Shown in pieces: positions 36,175 through 43,765 of a stretch of DNA of 64,000 nucleotides (position 1 is the stretch's first letter; each line of letters opens with the position of its first letter). The position numbers and the translations under genes are program-made. A model generated the notes under the pieces. It did no database searches and was not told where the DNA came from. It saw nothing but the letters and a program-made list of their open reading frames with translations. The stretch comes from Carnobacterium_A sp049673005 (GTDB lineage Bacteria > Bacillota > Bacilli > Lactobacillales > Carnobacteriaceae), in NCBI RefSeq assembly GCF_049673005.1, contig NZ_JBATXB010000017.1, positions 1-64,000 on the forward strand, in the 5' to 3' direction.

Positions 36175-37206
36175 ATGTTTTCAACAAATGATTTTGATTT
36201 TGATTTACCAGAAGAGTTAATTGCGCAGACTCCACTAGAAGACCGCTCTAGTTCAAAACTATTAATGTTAAATAAAGAAAATGGAAAAATAATAGATGAA
36301 CATTTTCCAGCTATTTTAAATGAATTACAAGCTGGAGATGCACTAGTCATGAACGATACACGTGTTTTACCGGCTAGACTTCATGGGACTAAACCTGAGA
36401 CAGGTGGTCATTTAGAAGTTTTATTATTGAAAAATACTGTTGAGGATCAATGGGAAACGTTAGTTAAGCCGGCAAAAAGAGCAAGAATAGGGACCAAAAT
36501 TTCATTTGGTGATGGTCGTTTAAAAGCTATTGTAAAAGAAGAGTTGGACCATGGAGGACGTATTCTTGAATTTTATTATGAAGGGATTTTTCTGGAGGTA
36601 TTAGAATCTCTTGGTGAAATGCCTTTGCCACCCTATATTAAAGAACGCTTAGAAGACAATGAACGTTATCAAACAGTTTATGCGAAAGAAAACGGATCTG
36701 CTGCAGCTCCAACTGCAGGACTTCATTTTACACAAGAATTATTAGAACAAATTAAAGCGAAAGGTGTTCAGTTGGTTTTCTTAACATTACATGTTGGATT
36801 GGGAACATTTCGGCCAGTGAGTGTAGACTCTATTGAAAATCATGAAATGCATTCTGAATTCTATCGATTATCTGAAGAAGCTGCTGATCAGTTAAATAAG
36901 ATAAAAGCTGCCGGAGGAAGAATCATTGCTGTTGGAACGACTTCAATCAGAACACTAGAAACGATAGGTACTAAGTTTAATGGCGAAATTAAAGCTGATA
37001 ATGGCTGGACAAGTATTTTTATTTCTCCAGGCTACGAGTTTAAACTTGTCGATGCTTTTCTAACAAACTTCCATTTACCAAAATCTACTCTTGTTATGCT
37101 AGTCAGTGCTTTTGCTGGTAGAGAAAAAGTATTAGAAGCATATGAACATGCCGTAAAAGAAAACTATCGCTTTTTCAGTTTTGGGGATGCAATGTTTGTA
37201 AAATAA
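36175..37206 (+). CDS. queA: tRNA preQ1(34) S-adenosylmethionine ribosyltransferase-isomerase
   Basis: A 343-residue enzyme transferring ribose from SAM to preQ1 at tRNA position 34, making epoxyqueuosine. It begins with FDFDLPEELIAQTPLEDR, and has the QueA blocks VMNDTRVLPARL, YAKENGSAAAPTAGLHFT, HVGLGTFRPV and LTNFHLPKSTLVML. Shine-Dalgarno CAGGAGAG lies at 7 nt. Together with tgt downstream it supplies queuosine synthesis. The two are separated by about 530 bases with a terminator, so they are not one simple operon here. Confidence 0.97.
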   Translation: MFSTNDFDFDLPEELIAQTPLEDRSSSKLLMLNKENGKIIDEHFPAILNELQAGDALVMNDTRVLPARLHGTKPETGGHLEVLLLKNTVEDQWETLVKPAKRARIGTKISFGDGRLKAIVKEELDHGGRILEFYYEGIFLEVLESLGEMPLPPYIKERLEDNERYQTVYAKENGSAAAPTAGLHFTQELLEQIKAKGVQLVFLTLHVGLGTFRPVSVDSIENHEMHSEFYRLSEEAADQLNKIKAAGGRIIAVGTTSIRTLETIGTKFNGEIKADNGWTSIFISPGYEFKLVDAFLTNFHLPKSTLVMLVSAFAGREKVLEAYEHAVKENYRFFSFGDAMFVK

Positions 37207-37240
37207 TAGAACAGATTTAAATTAATGAAATAAAACAAAA

Positions 37241-37284
37241 AAATGAGAAGCTGGCTAGAAAATGCCAACTTCTCATTTGTTTTA
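37241..37284. terminator. Terminator after queA, also serving the minus strand
   Basis: AAATGAGAAG / CTTCTCATTT stem (37241-37250 with 37269-37278) plus inner TGGC/GCCA. On the minus strand the stem is followed by a better T-run (seven T) than on the plus strand, so it may chiefly stop leftward transcription. Confidence 0.85.
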
Positions 37285-37580
37285 AGAGAGGTATGAGTGA
37301 ACTATTTTACTTTTATACAGATTTAACTTTAACTACTGAATTTCTTTTTAAAACGACATACATCTTACTTTACTTTGTTCGAAAAACTCATTTAAGCTTA
37401 ACTTTTATTTGGAAATCTTTTCTTTAAATTACTTATTTATTCGTGGTACTAAAATTTAAAGGTGTTGCTTAACGAAATTTGAATCTGGTAAACCAAAACA
37501 AAATGTTGAATTAATTGTTTCTTTGAAACTAAACAACCAAGAAATTCATTCGTTCACCCATACTTGCATCTCTCTTTACA
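37241..37580 (-). ncRNA. Candidate small RNA between queA and tgt
   Basis: The minus strand has a well-formed promoter (37586-37614), a predicted start near 37579 and an intrinsic terminator at 37241-37278, defining a transcript of about 340 nt. It holds no ORF longer than about 18 codons; a short frame encoding MSVKRDASMGERMNFLVV begins upstream of the predicted start and has no Shine-Dalgarno. I do not recognise it as tmRNA, RNase P RNA, 6S RNA or SRP RNA. Existence and size are inferred from signals only. Confidence 0.45.
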
Positions 37581-37585
37581 CTCAT

Positions 37586-37614
37586 AATATACCACGTTAA
37601 GGTACCGCTTACAA
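37586..37614 (-). promoter_or_regulatory. Leftward promoter in the queA-tgt gap
   Basis: On the minus strand: TTGTAA (37614-37609), 17-bp spacer ending in TGG, then TATATT (37591-37586), so it has both a -35 and an extended -10. Confidence 0.7.
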
Positions 37615-37643
37615 ATGATATGCATTAATTTTTATAAATCAAT

Positions 37644-37672
37644 TTGCAAATCAAGAAAAACATTAGTATAGT
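37644..37672 (+). promoter_or_regulatory. tgt promoter
   Basis: TTGCAA (37644-37649), 17-bp spacer, TATAGT (37667-37672), about 70 bases before the tgt ATG. Divergent from the leftward promoter 30 bases away. Confidence 0.7.
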
Positions 37673-37740
37673 TAGTAAGTCACTATTATTAATCAAATAA
37701 TAGACTCATTTTAAAGTACAACGAAAGTAGGAAAAAATTT

Positions 37741-38886
37741 ATGTCAGAACCAGCAATTAAATATCGTCTAATAAAGAAAGAAAAACATACAGGCGCCCGT
37801 TTGGGAGAAATTATAACGCCTCACGGAACCTTTGAAACACCAATGTTTATGCCAGTAGGAACATTAGCAAGTGTTAAAAGTATTGCTCCAGAAGAATTAG
37901 AAACGATGGGCGCAAATATTATTTTAAGTAATACTTATCATCTATGGCTAAGACCAGGTGAGGATATTGTTGAAGAAGCAGGTGGATTGCATAAATTTAT
38001 GAACTGGGACAAGGGAATCTTGACAGATTCAGGTGGCTTTCAAGTTTTTTCTTTAAGCGAATTAAGACAAATTGAAGAGAAAGGCGTACATTTTAGAAAT
38101 CATTTAAATGGATCCAAAATGTTTCTCTCACCTGAGAAAGCTATTCAAATTCAAAATAAATTAGGACCAGATATTATGATGAGTTTTGATGAGTGTCCAC
38201 CTTTTGATGAAAGCTTTGACTATGTAAAAAAATCTGTAGAACGTACAACACGTTGGGCAGAACGGGGTCTAAAAGCTCATGCTAAACCTAATAGTCAAGG
38301 TCTTTTTGGAATAATTCAAGGAGCAGGATATAAAGAATTACGTGAACAAAGTGCTAAAGAACTTGTTGCAATGGATTTCCCAGGCTATTCGATTGGGGGA
38401 TTATCAGTAGGAGAACCTAAGCATTCGATGAATGAAGTACTAGAATATACAACACCTTTGATACCAGAGAATAAACCACGCTATTTAATGGGAGTTGGAA
38501 CAGCTGATTCTTTAATTGATGGAGTAATAAGAGGTGTAGATATGTTTGATTGTGTCTTGCCAACGAGAATAGCAAGAAATGGTACGGTGATGACTAGTCA
38601 AGGACGAGTAGTCATAAAAAATGCTAAATACGAGCGCGATTTTGGTCCCTTAGATCCCAAATGTGACTGCTACACATGTAAAAATTATAGTCGGGCCTAT
38701 ATTCGTCATTTAATCAAGGCAGATGAAACTTTTGGTTTACGCTTAACTAGCTATCACAATCTTTATTTTCTCTTGAACGTGATGAAAGATGTCAGACAAG
38801 CTATTAGAGAAGATAATTTATTAGAGTATAGAGAAAGCTTTTTTGAAGAGTACGGGTACAATAAACCAAATGCAAAAAATTTCTAA
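37741..38886 (+). CDS. tgt: Queuine tRNA-ribosyltransferase (TGT)
   Basis: A 381-residue TIM-barrel enzyme exchanging guanine 34 for preQ1 in GUN-anticodon tRNAs. Catalytic region LTDSGGFQVFSL and nucleophile region YLMGVGTADSLIDGV are present, with the zinc site CDCYTC...H near the C-terminus (CDCYTCKNYSRAYIRH). Start ATG with GTAGGA at 8-9 nt. It is followed by yajC, the order seen in Bacillus. Confidence 0.97.
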   Translation: MSEPAIKYRLIKKEKHTGARLGEIITPHGTFETPMFMPVGTLASVKSIAPEELETMGANIILSNTYHLWLRPGEDIVEEAGGLHKFMNWDKGILTDSGGFQVFSLSELRQIEEKGVHFRNHLNGSKMFLSPEKAIQIQNKLGPDIMMSFDECPPFDESFDYVKKSVERTTRWAERGLKAHAKPNSQGLFGIIQGAGYKELREQSAKELVAMDFPGYSIGGLSVGEPKHSMNEVLEYTTPLIPENKPRYLMGVGTADSLIDGVIRGVDMFDCVLPTRIARNGTVMTSQGRVVIKNAKYERDFGPLDPKCDCYTCKNYSRAYIRHLIKADETFGLRLTSYHNLYFLLNVMKDVRQAIREDNLLEYRESFFEEYGYNKPNAKNF

Positions 38887-38977
38887 AATTTAATAAAAAA
38901 TTAAGTGGTACTAATGAGTAAGATTTGTTACAGTTAACAATGAGATAACCTTTCAAAATATAGAATGGAGTGAAGTA

Positions 38978-39304
38978 ATGGAATTTATTATTAGTATTTT
39001 ACCTTTTGCTGCAATTATGGGCTTAATGTATTTCATGATGATTAGACCTCAAAAGAAAGCAGCAGACAAAACTAAAGACATGTTAGCTTCAATGAAAAAA
39101 GGTGATGGAGTAGTTACTATCGGTGGTTTACATGGAATAATCGATGAGCTTAATGAAGCAGATAAAACAGTAGTTATCAATTGCGAAGGAATCTTTTTAA
39201 CCTTTGAAAGACGTGCGATTGCTAGAATTAAAGATTTAGCAGCTGTTGCAACTGTCGAAACTTTTGAAGTAGAATCAGAATCAGAAGATAATGAATTAGT
39301 TTAA
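38978..39304 (+). CDS. yajC: Preprotein translocase subunit YajC
   Basis: A 108-residue accessory Sec protein. One N-terminal membrane helix (about 4-24, FIISILPFAAIMGLMYFMM) is followed by the hallmark IRPQKKAADK and the conserved GDGVVTIGGLHGII, then an acidic tail. Shine-Dalgarno TGGAGTG. secDF, often nearby, is not in this window. Confidence 0.94.
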   Translation: MEFIISILPFAAIMGLMYFMMIRPQKKAADKTKDMLASMKKGDGVVTIGGLHGIIDELNEADKTVVINCEGIFLTFERRAIARIKDLAAVATVETFEVESESEDNELV

Positions 39305-39437
39305 CAAAAAAATTTAGAATGAAAAAGAGAAAGCTTAGGTTTTTTCTTTTTTTTTCTCTTCTCTTCAGTTACTTAGCGTATATAAAAGTTGCTAACATTA
39401 AAGAGAACAATTTTTATCAGGAATAGGAGTGTTTAAA

Positions 39438-39719
39438 TTGAATGAGCATTCATTTTCTTTATTTAAAAAACTTGAACCGTGGTTAAATCTAAAAACGACA
39501 GAATTTCATTTATTGGGTTACAAGCAAATATCTAAAGATGACTTGTGGCGTTATTTGACTCTATTCTCATGGAAAAGAACGATACCTAGTCATTATTATG
39601 AACAAATTGAACATATTATGCAATTGACACCGAATGATTATTTAGATTTTGCATCAGTTGAAGTTTTGGTTACCCCCAGTTGTTCATTAGAAGATATGGA
39701 TATAAATGATTTGTTTTAA
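39438..39719 (+). CDS. comN: ComN-like post-transcriptional regulator
   Basis: A 93-residue soluble protein of the ComN family (B. subtilis YrzD). The family pattern is visible: LEPWLNLKTTEFHLLGYKQISKDDLW, then a tryptophan-rich middle and LTPNDYLDFASVEVLV. In B. subtilis ComN acts on comE mRNA and lies in the same yajC neighbourhood. Start TTG 39438 fits the AGGAG at 8 nt; a GTG nine bases earlier is inside the Shine-Dalgarno. Synteny supports the name; its target here is unknown. Confidence 0.78.
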   Translation: MNEHSFSLFKKLEPWLNLKTTEFHLLGYKQISKDDLWRYLTLFSWKRTIPSHYYEQIEHIMQLTPNDYLDFASVEVLVTPSCSLEDMDINDLF

Positions 39720-39758
39720 GTTAGATAGTCTAAAATAAAAACTATTAGAGAATTCCCT

Positions 39759-39808
39759 AAAAAACCTTCAAAAGGTAGATGAAAATCTACCTTTTGAAGG
39801 TTTTTTTT
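39759..39808 (+). terminator. Terminator after comN
   Basis: 22-bp perfect stem (39759-39780 with 39785-39806) capped by a GAAA tetraloop and ending in T residues. One of the strongest terminators in the window. Confidence 0.95.
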
Positions 39809-39962
39809 ATTTTAAGAGAGGAATTATAAACTTATAGGAAAATCAGAAGCTTTAATTTTAGCTATTTTTAAAAATTAAAATCGCTTAATTGTGAAGTTAA
39901 TATCAATTGATTAAAATAATTATAATGTAAAAAAGATAAATCCGCCAATGGAAAAACAAAAA

Positions 39963-39976
39963 AGAAAGCGCTTAAC
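39963..39976 (+). promoter_or_regulatory. cre-like (CcpA) site upstream of adhE
   Basis: AGAAAGCGCTTAAC keeps the AAAGCGCTT core of the catabolite-responsive element, with mismatches at the outer positions. It lies about 55 bases upstream of the adhE -35. The remaining 39809-40028 stretch is AT-rich without ORFs. Confidence 0.4.
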
Positions 39977-40028
39977 AACGATGTTTTTGCTAATTAATAA
40001 TGTTATTTAATAAAAAGATGGAAAAAGC

Positions 40029-40057
40029 TTTACATTTAATAAAGGATGAATTATGAT
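40029..40057 (+). promoter_or_regulatory. adhE promoter
   Basis: TTTACA (40029-40034), 17-bp spacer, TATGAT (40052-40057). Confidence 0.78.
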
Positions 40058-40061
40058 TGGG

Positions 40062-40079
40062 TTGTGAATAAGTTAACAA
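40062..40079. promoter_or_regulatory. Rex operator at adhE
   Basis: TTGTGAA-TAAG-TTAACAA matches the Rex consensus TTGTGAANNNNTTCACAA with one mismatch and covers the expected transcription start. Rex releases DNA at high NADH, which would induce adhE when fermentation must regenerate NAD+. Confidence 0.75.
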
Positions 40080-40101
40080 TAAAAAAACGGAGGAATACAA
40101 A

Positions 40102-42732
40102 ATGACTTCTACAAAATTAGATAACAAAGTAAAAACAGATACAGTTGAATTAACGGATAAACAATCCCCCATCGAAGTGGCTATTAATGAGATGACAATT
40201 AAAGGTAAAAAAGCCTTAGCAACCTTAGAAACGATGAATCAAGAACAAATCGATCACATTTGCCATCAGATGGCAATAGCTGGTCTAAATGAACATATGC
40301 TTTTAGCTAAAATGGCTGTTGAAGAAACTGGCAGAGGAATTTATGAAGATAAGTGCATAAAAAATATGTTTGCTACAGAATCTATATGGAATACAATTAA
40401 ACACGATAAAACGGCTGGTATCATAAGTGATGATGAACAAAGTCAATTAATTGAAGTAGCAACGCCAGTAGGAATAGTCTGTGGAGTAACCCCAGTAACT
40501 AACCCTACTTCAACAACATTATTTAAAGCGTTAATTTCTATTAAAACTCGTAATCCAATTATTTTTGCTTTCCACCCAAGTGCTCAAAAATGTTCAGAAG
40601 CAGCAGCACAAATTGTTTTAAACGCAGCTGTTAAAGCTGGAGCACCTGAAAATTGTATCCAATGGATCAAGCAACCTTCTTTAGAAGGTACTAACTTACT
40701 AATGAACCACTCAGACATTGCTATTGTTTTAGCAACTGGTGGATCAGCAATGGTAAAAGCGGCTTACTCAACTGGTAAACCAGCTTTAGGAGTAGGACCA
40801 GGAAATGTACCAAGCTACATTGAAAAATCAGCTAAAGTGAAACGTGCTGTTAATGATATTATTGCTTCAAAATCATTTGATAACGGAATGATTTGTGCTT
40901 CAGAGCAAGCTGTTATTGTAGATCAAGAAATTTATGAAGAAGTAAAAGCAGAGTTTATTAAACATCAAGTATACGTCGTAAAACCTAGCGAACTAAAACG
41001 GCTTGAAGATGTTGTTATGAATACAACAAAAACAGCTGTTAATGCAGCTATTGTTGGGAAGTCAGCAGAAGAAATTGGAGAACTTGCAGGAATTAAAGTT
41101 CCTAAAGGGACTAAAATTATTATTGCTGAGTTAGATGGAGTAGGAGAAAATTATCCACTATCTCGTGAAAAATTATCTCCAGTATTAGCAATGCTTAAAT
41201 CAACTTCAACTGAAGATGGATTTTCATTAGCTCAACAAATGTTAGAATTAGGCGGATTAGGACATTCAGCTGCAATTCATACATTAGATGATGATTTAGT
41301 TAGAAAATATGGAGAACAAATGAAAGCTTGTCGTATTTTAGTGAATTCTCCTACAGCACAAGGTGGTATCGGTGATTTGTATAACAATATGATTCCTTCA
41401 TTAACACTTGGATGCGGTTCTTATGGTAAGAACTCGGTTTCTAAAAACGTATCAACTATTAATTTAATGAACATTAAAACAATTGCAAAACGTAGAAACA
41501 ACATGCAATGGTTTAAATTACCTTCAAAAATTTATTTCGAAAAATATTCTATCCAATATTTACAAAAAATGGAGAATATCAAAAAAGTATTCTTAGTTTG
41601 TGATCCTGGTATGGTCGAATTTGGTTATGCAGATAAAGTGATTGCTGAATTAAATAAAAGAAAAGAAAGTGTACAAGTAGAAATATTCTCGGCAGTGGAA
41701 CCTAATCCATCAACAGATACTGTTATGGCCGGAACAGAAGCGATGATTCAATTCCAACCAGATACAATCATCGCAATTGGCGGAGGTTCAGCAATGGACG
41801 CAGCTAAAGGTATGTGGTTATTTTATGAAAAACCAGAGACAGTATTTTTTGGAGCTAAACAAAAATTCTTAGATATCCGTAAAAGAACATACAAAATTCC
41901 TACATTAAATAAAACACAGTTTGTATGTATTCCTACTACTTCAGGAACTGGTGCTGAAGTTACACCTTTTGCAGTTATTACAGATAGTGAAACACATGTT
42001 AAATATCCTTTAGCTGATTACGCTTTGACACCTGATGTTGCTATCATCGACTCACAATTTGTTATGAGTGTTCCTAAATCTGTTACAGCTGATACAGGAA
42101 TGGATGTCTTAACACATGCAATTGAATCTTATGTTTCTGTTATGGCAAGTGATTTTACAAAAGGTTTAAGTTTACAATCAATTAAATTAGTCTTCCAAAA
42201 TTTACGTGATTCATACGCATACGCAAATGAAGATGCAAGAGAAAAAATGCATAATGCTTCTACAATGGCTGGTATGGCATTTGCAAATGCATTTTTAGGA
42301 ATTAACCACTCTATCGCTCATAAGATAGGTGGAGAGTACAATATTGCTCACGGACGCACAAATGCAATCTTATTGCCTCATGTTATCCGTTACAATGCAA
42401 AAGATCCTTCAAAACATGCTTTATTCCCTAAATATGAGTTCTTTAAAGCTGATGAAGATTATGCTGAAATCGCTCGTTTCATGGGATTCAAAGGAAATAC
42501 AACCGAAGAATTAGTAGAATCACTAATCTTTGAAATCAATAAACTAGGTAAAGATGTTGGAATTGAGATGAACTTAAAAGCTCAAGGAGTAACACAAGAA
42601 GTACTGAATGATACTGTTGATCATATGGCTGAACTAGCATTCTTAGATCAATGTACAACAGCAAATCCAAAACAACCATTAATTAGCGAATTACGCCAAA
42701 TTATTATCGATGCTTATGATGGTGAAAAATAA
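40102..42732 (+). CDS. adhE: Bifunctional acetaldehyde-CoA/alcohol dehydrogenase
   Basis: An 876-residue fusion enzyme reducing acetyl-CoA to ethanol and regenerating two NAD+, which forms spirosomes in other bacteria. The N-terminal aldehyde dehydrogenase domain has catalytic C265 in NGMICASEQ. The C-terminal iron-dependent alcohol dehydrogenase domain (from about 470) shows IAIGGGSAMDAAKGMW and the metal-ligand His region HAIESY...NHSIAHKIGGEYNIAHGRTNA. Length is typical. RBS ACGGAGG. A Rex operator and a cre-like site upstream suggest redox and carbon control. A monocistronic unit. Confidence 0.97.
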   Translation: MTSTKLDNKVKTDTVELTDKQSPIEVAINEMTIKGKKALATLETMNQEQIDHICHQMAIAGLNEHMLLAKMAVEETGRGIYEDKCIKNMFATESIWNTIKHDKTAGIISDDEQSQLIEVATPVGIVCGVTPVTNPTSTTLFKALISIKTRNPIIFAFHPSAQKCSEAAAQIVLNAAVKAGAPENCIQWIKQPSLEGTNLLMNHSDIAIVLATGGSAMVKAAYSTGKPALGVGPGNVPSYIEKSAKVKRAVNDIIASKSFDNGMICASEQAVIVDQEIYEEVKAEFIKHQVYVVKPSELKRLEDVVMNTTKTAVNAAIVGKSAEEIGELAGIKVPKGTKIIIAELDGVGENYPLSREKLSPVLAMLKSTSTEDGFSLAQQMLELGGLGHSAAIHTLDDDLVRKYGEQMKACRILVNSPTAQGGIGDLYNNMIPSLTLGCGSYGKNSVSKNVSTINLMNIKTIAKRRNNMQWFKLPSKIYFEKYSIQYLQKMENIKKVFLVCDPGMVEFGYADKVIAELNKRKESVQVEIFSAVEPNPSTDTVMAGTEAMIQFQPDTIIAIGGGSAMDAAKGMWLFYEKPETVFFGAKQKFLDIRKRTYKIPTLNKTQFVCIPTTSGTGAEVTPFAVITDSETHVKYPLADYALTPDVAIIDSQFVMSVPKSVTADTGMDVLTHAIESYVSVMASDFTKGLSLQSIKLVFQNLRDSYAYANEDAREKMHNASTMAGMAFANAFLGINHSIAHKIGGEYNIAHGRTNAILLPHVIRYNAKDPSKHALFPKYEFFKADEDYAEIARFMGFKGNTTEELVESLIFEINKLGKDVGIEMNLKAQGVTQEVLNDTVDHMAELAFLDQCTTANPKQPLISELRQIIIDAYDGEK

Positions 42733-42767
42733 AAAATCTCTATAAAAAATAAAGATTATTATGAAAG

Positions 42768-42809
42768 AAATACTGTTTTCCTAATTTAAAAGGGAAATGG
42801 TATTTTTTT
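42768..42809 (+). terminator. Terminator after adhE
   Basis: AAATAC-TTTTCC / GG(G)AAA-GTATTT stem with a small internal loop, then seven T residues. Confidence 0.75.
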
Positions 42810-42931
42810 ATAAAGTAAAGTGTTCTTTGGTGTATTGTACGAGCAGACATTATCAGTTTTTATAGTAGCAGCTAGCTAAATTTTCTCATCAAAAAATAAT
42901 TAAGTAAGATTAAACATGATCTCTAGAAAGA

Positions 42932-42960
42932 TTGCTTTTTAAAATTAAAATAGTTATAAT
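42932..42960 (+). promoter_or_regulatory. Promoter of the metalloregulator gene
   Basis: TTGCTT (42932-42937), 17-bp spacer, perfect TATAAT (42955-42960). Confidence 0.75.
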
Positions 42961-42972
42961 CAAACTAATAAG

Positions 42973-42986
42973 TTAGGTTAGCCTAA
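42973..42986. promoter_or_regulatory. DtxR/MntR-family operator
   Basis: TTAGGTTAGCCTAA is a perfect 5-bp inverted repeat around TTAG and matches the first 14 bases of the classic DtxR consensus. It lies just downstream of the predicted start point, a position suited to autorepression by the regulator encoded next. Confidence 0.78.
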
Positions 42987-43009
42987 ATATAAAGAAGTGG
43001 GTGATGTCA

Positions 43010-43657
43010 TTGACACCTAATAAAGAAGATTACTTGAAAATTATCTATGAACTTGGTGGGACAGAAAAAAAAATTAATAATAAAGAAATTGTTAAAAGAC
43101 TAGGAGTTTCAGCCGCCTCAGTGAGCGAAATGATGTCTAAACTTTTAAAAGAAGGGTATATCGAAAGATTACCTTATCAAGGGGTAGAACTTAACGAAAA
43201 AGGACTTATTAAAGCTAGCACATTAATAAGAAAGCATAGATTATGGGAAGTATTTCTAGTTGAACAACTTGGCTACTCTTGGAATGAGGTTCACGCAGAG
43301 GCTGAGGTTCTAGAGCATGTTTCATCAATAGAATTAACCAATCGATTAGAAAAATATTTGGATTTCCCAAAGATATGTCCTCATGGAGGCATGATTCCAG
43401 AAAAAAGAGGGATTTTAAAGGAACCTTTGTTAGAAACTTTATCTGAGCAAAAAGAAAATCAAACGGTAATAATAAAACGAGTAGCAGATGAAAAAGATTT
43501 ATTAGACTACCTAGTATCTATAAATATTGGAATAAATGATGTGTGCACGATTGATTCTATTGGCGCATATGAAGGATCTATCGTAGTGAAAAAAGATAAA
43601 AAAAAGATCCAAATAAGCTTTAAAGCGGCATCTGATATGTACGTTCAGCTAATTTAG
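43010..43657 (+). CDS. mntR: Manganese-type DtxR family regulator (MntR/ScaR/EfaR-like)
   Basis: A 215-residue metal-activated repressor. It has an N-terminal winged helix (about 1-60, KEIVKRLGVSAASVSEMMSKLLKEGYI), a dimerisation/metal domain (about 65-140) and a C-terminal FeoA/SH3-like domain (about 145-215). Metal-site residues D7, H76, E99, E102 and H103 are present. D7 and E99 replace the Met and Cys of iron-sensing DtxR, which points to Mn2+ sensing, as in MntR, ScaR and EfaR. I favour TTG 43010 (MTPNKEDYLK, the normal family start) with GTGGGTGAT upstream; GTG 43001 and ATG 43004 overlap that sequence. Confidence 0.88.
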   Translation: MTPNKEDYLKIIYELGGTEKKINNKEIVKRLGVSAASVSEMMSKLLKEGYIERLPYQGVELNEKGLIKASTLIRKHRLWEVFLVEQLGYSWNEVHAEAEVLEHVSSIELTNRLEKYLDFPKICPHGGMIPEKRGILKEPLLETLSEQKENQTVIIKRVADEKDLLDYLVSINIGINDVCTIDSIGAYEGSIVVKKDKKKIQISFKAASDMYVQLI

Positions 43658-43659
43658 AT

Positions 43660-43700
43660 AAGAAGAATTCGGCATAGTTGTCGTATTCTTCTTTGTTTTT
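43660..43700 (+). terminator. Terminator after mntR
   Basis: AAGAAGAAT / ATTCTTCTT stem (43660-43668 with 43685-43693) followed by TGTTTTT. Confidence 0.7.
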
Positions 43701-43765
43701 ACAACAGCTACTCTTAAAAAAAGAATCACGTTCCCACATGGTTGTAATGAAAGAAGGTGAAGAAA

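Noticed and set aside
37378..37384. TTCGAA in the queA-tgt gap as an SOS site
   Set aside because: Half-sites face each other without the 4-base spacer; this does not fit the consensus.
39310..39362. Terminator after yajC
   Set aside because: The A/G-rich and T/C-rich tracts pair poorly; no clean stem-loop could be drawn.
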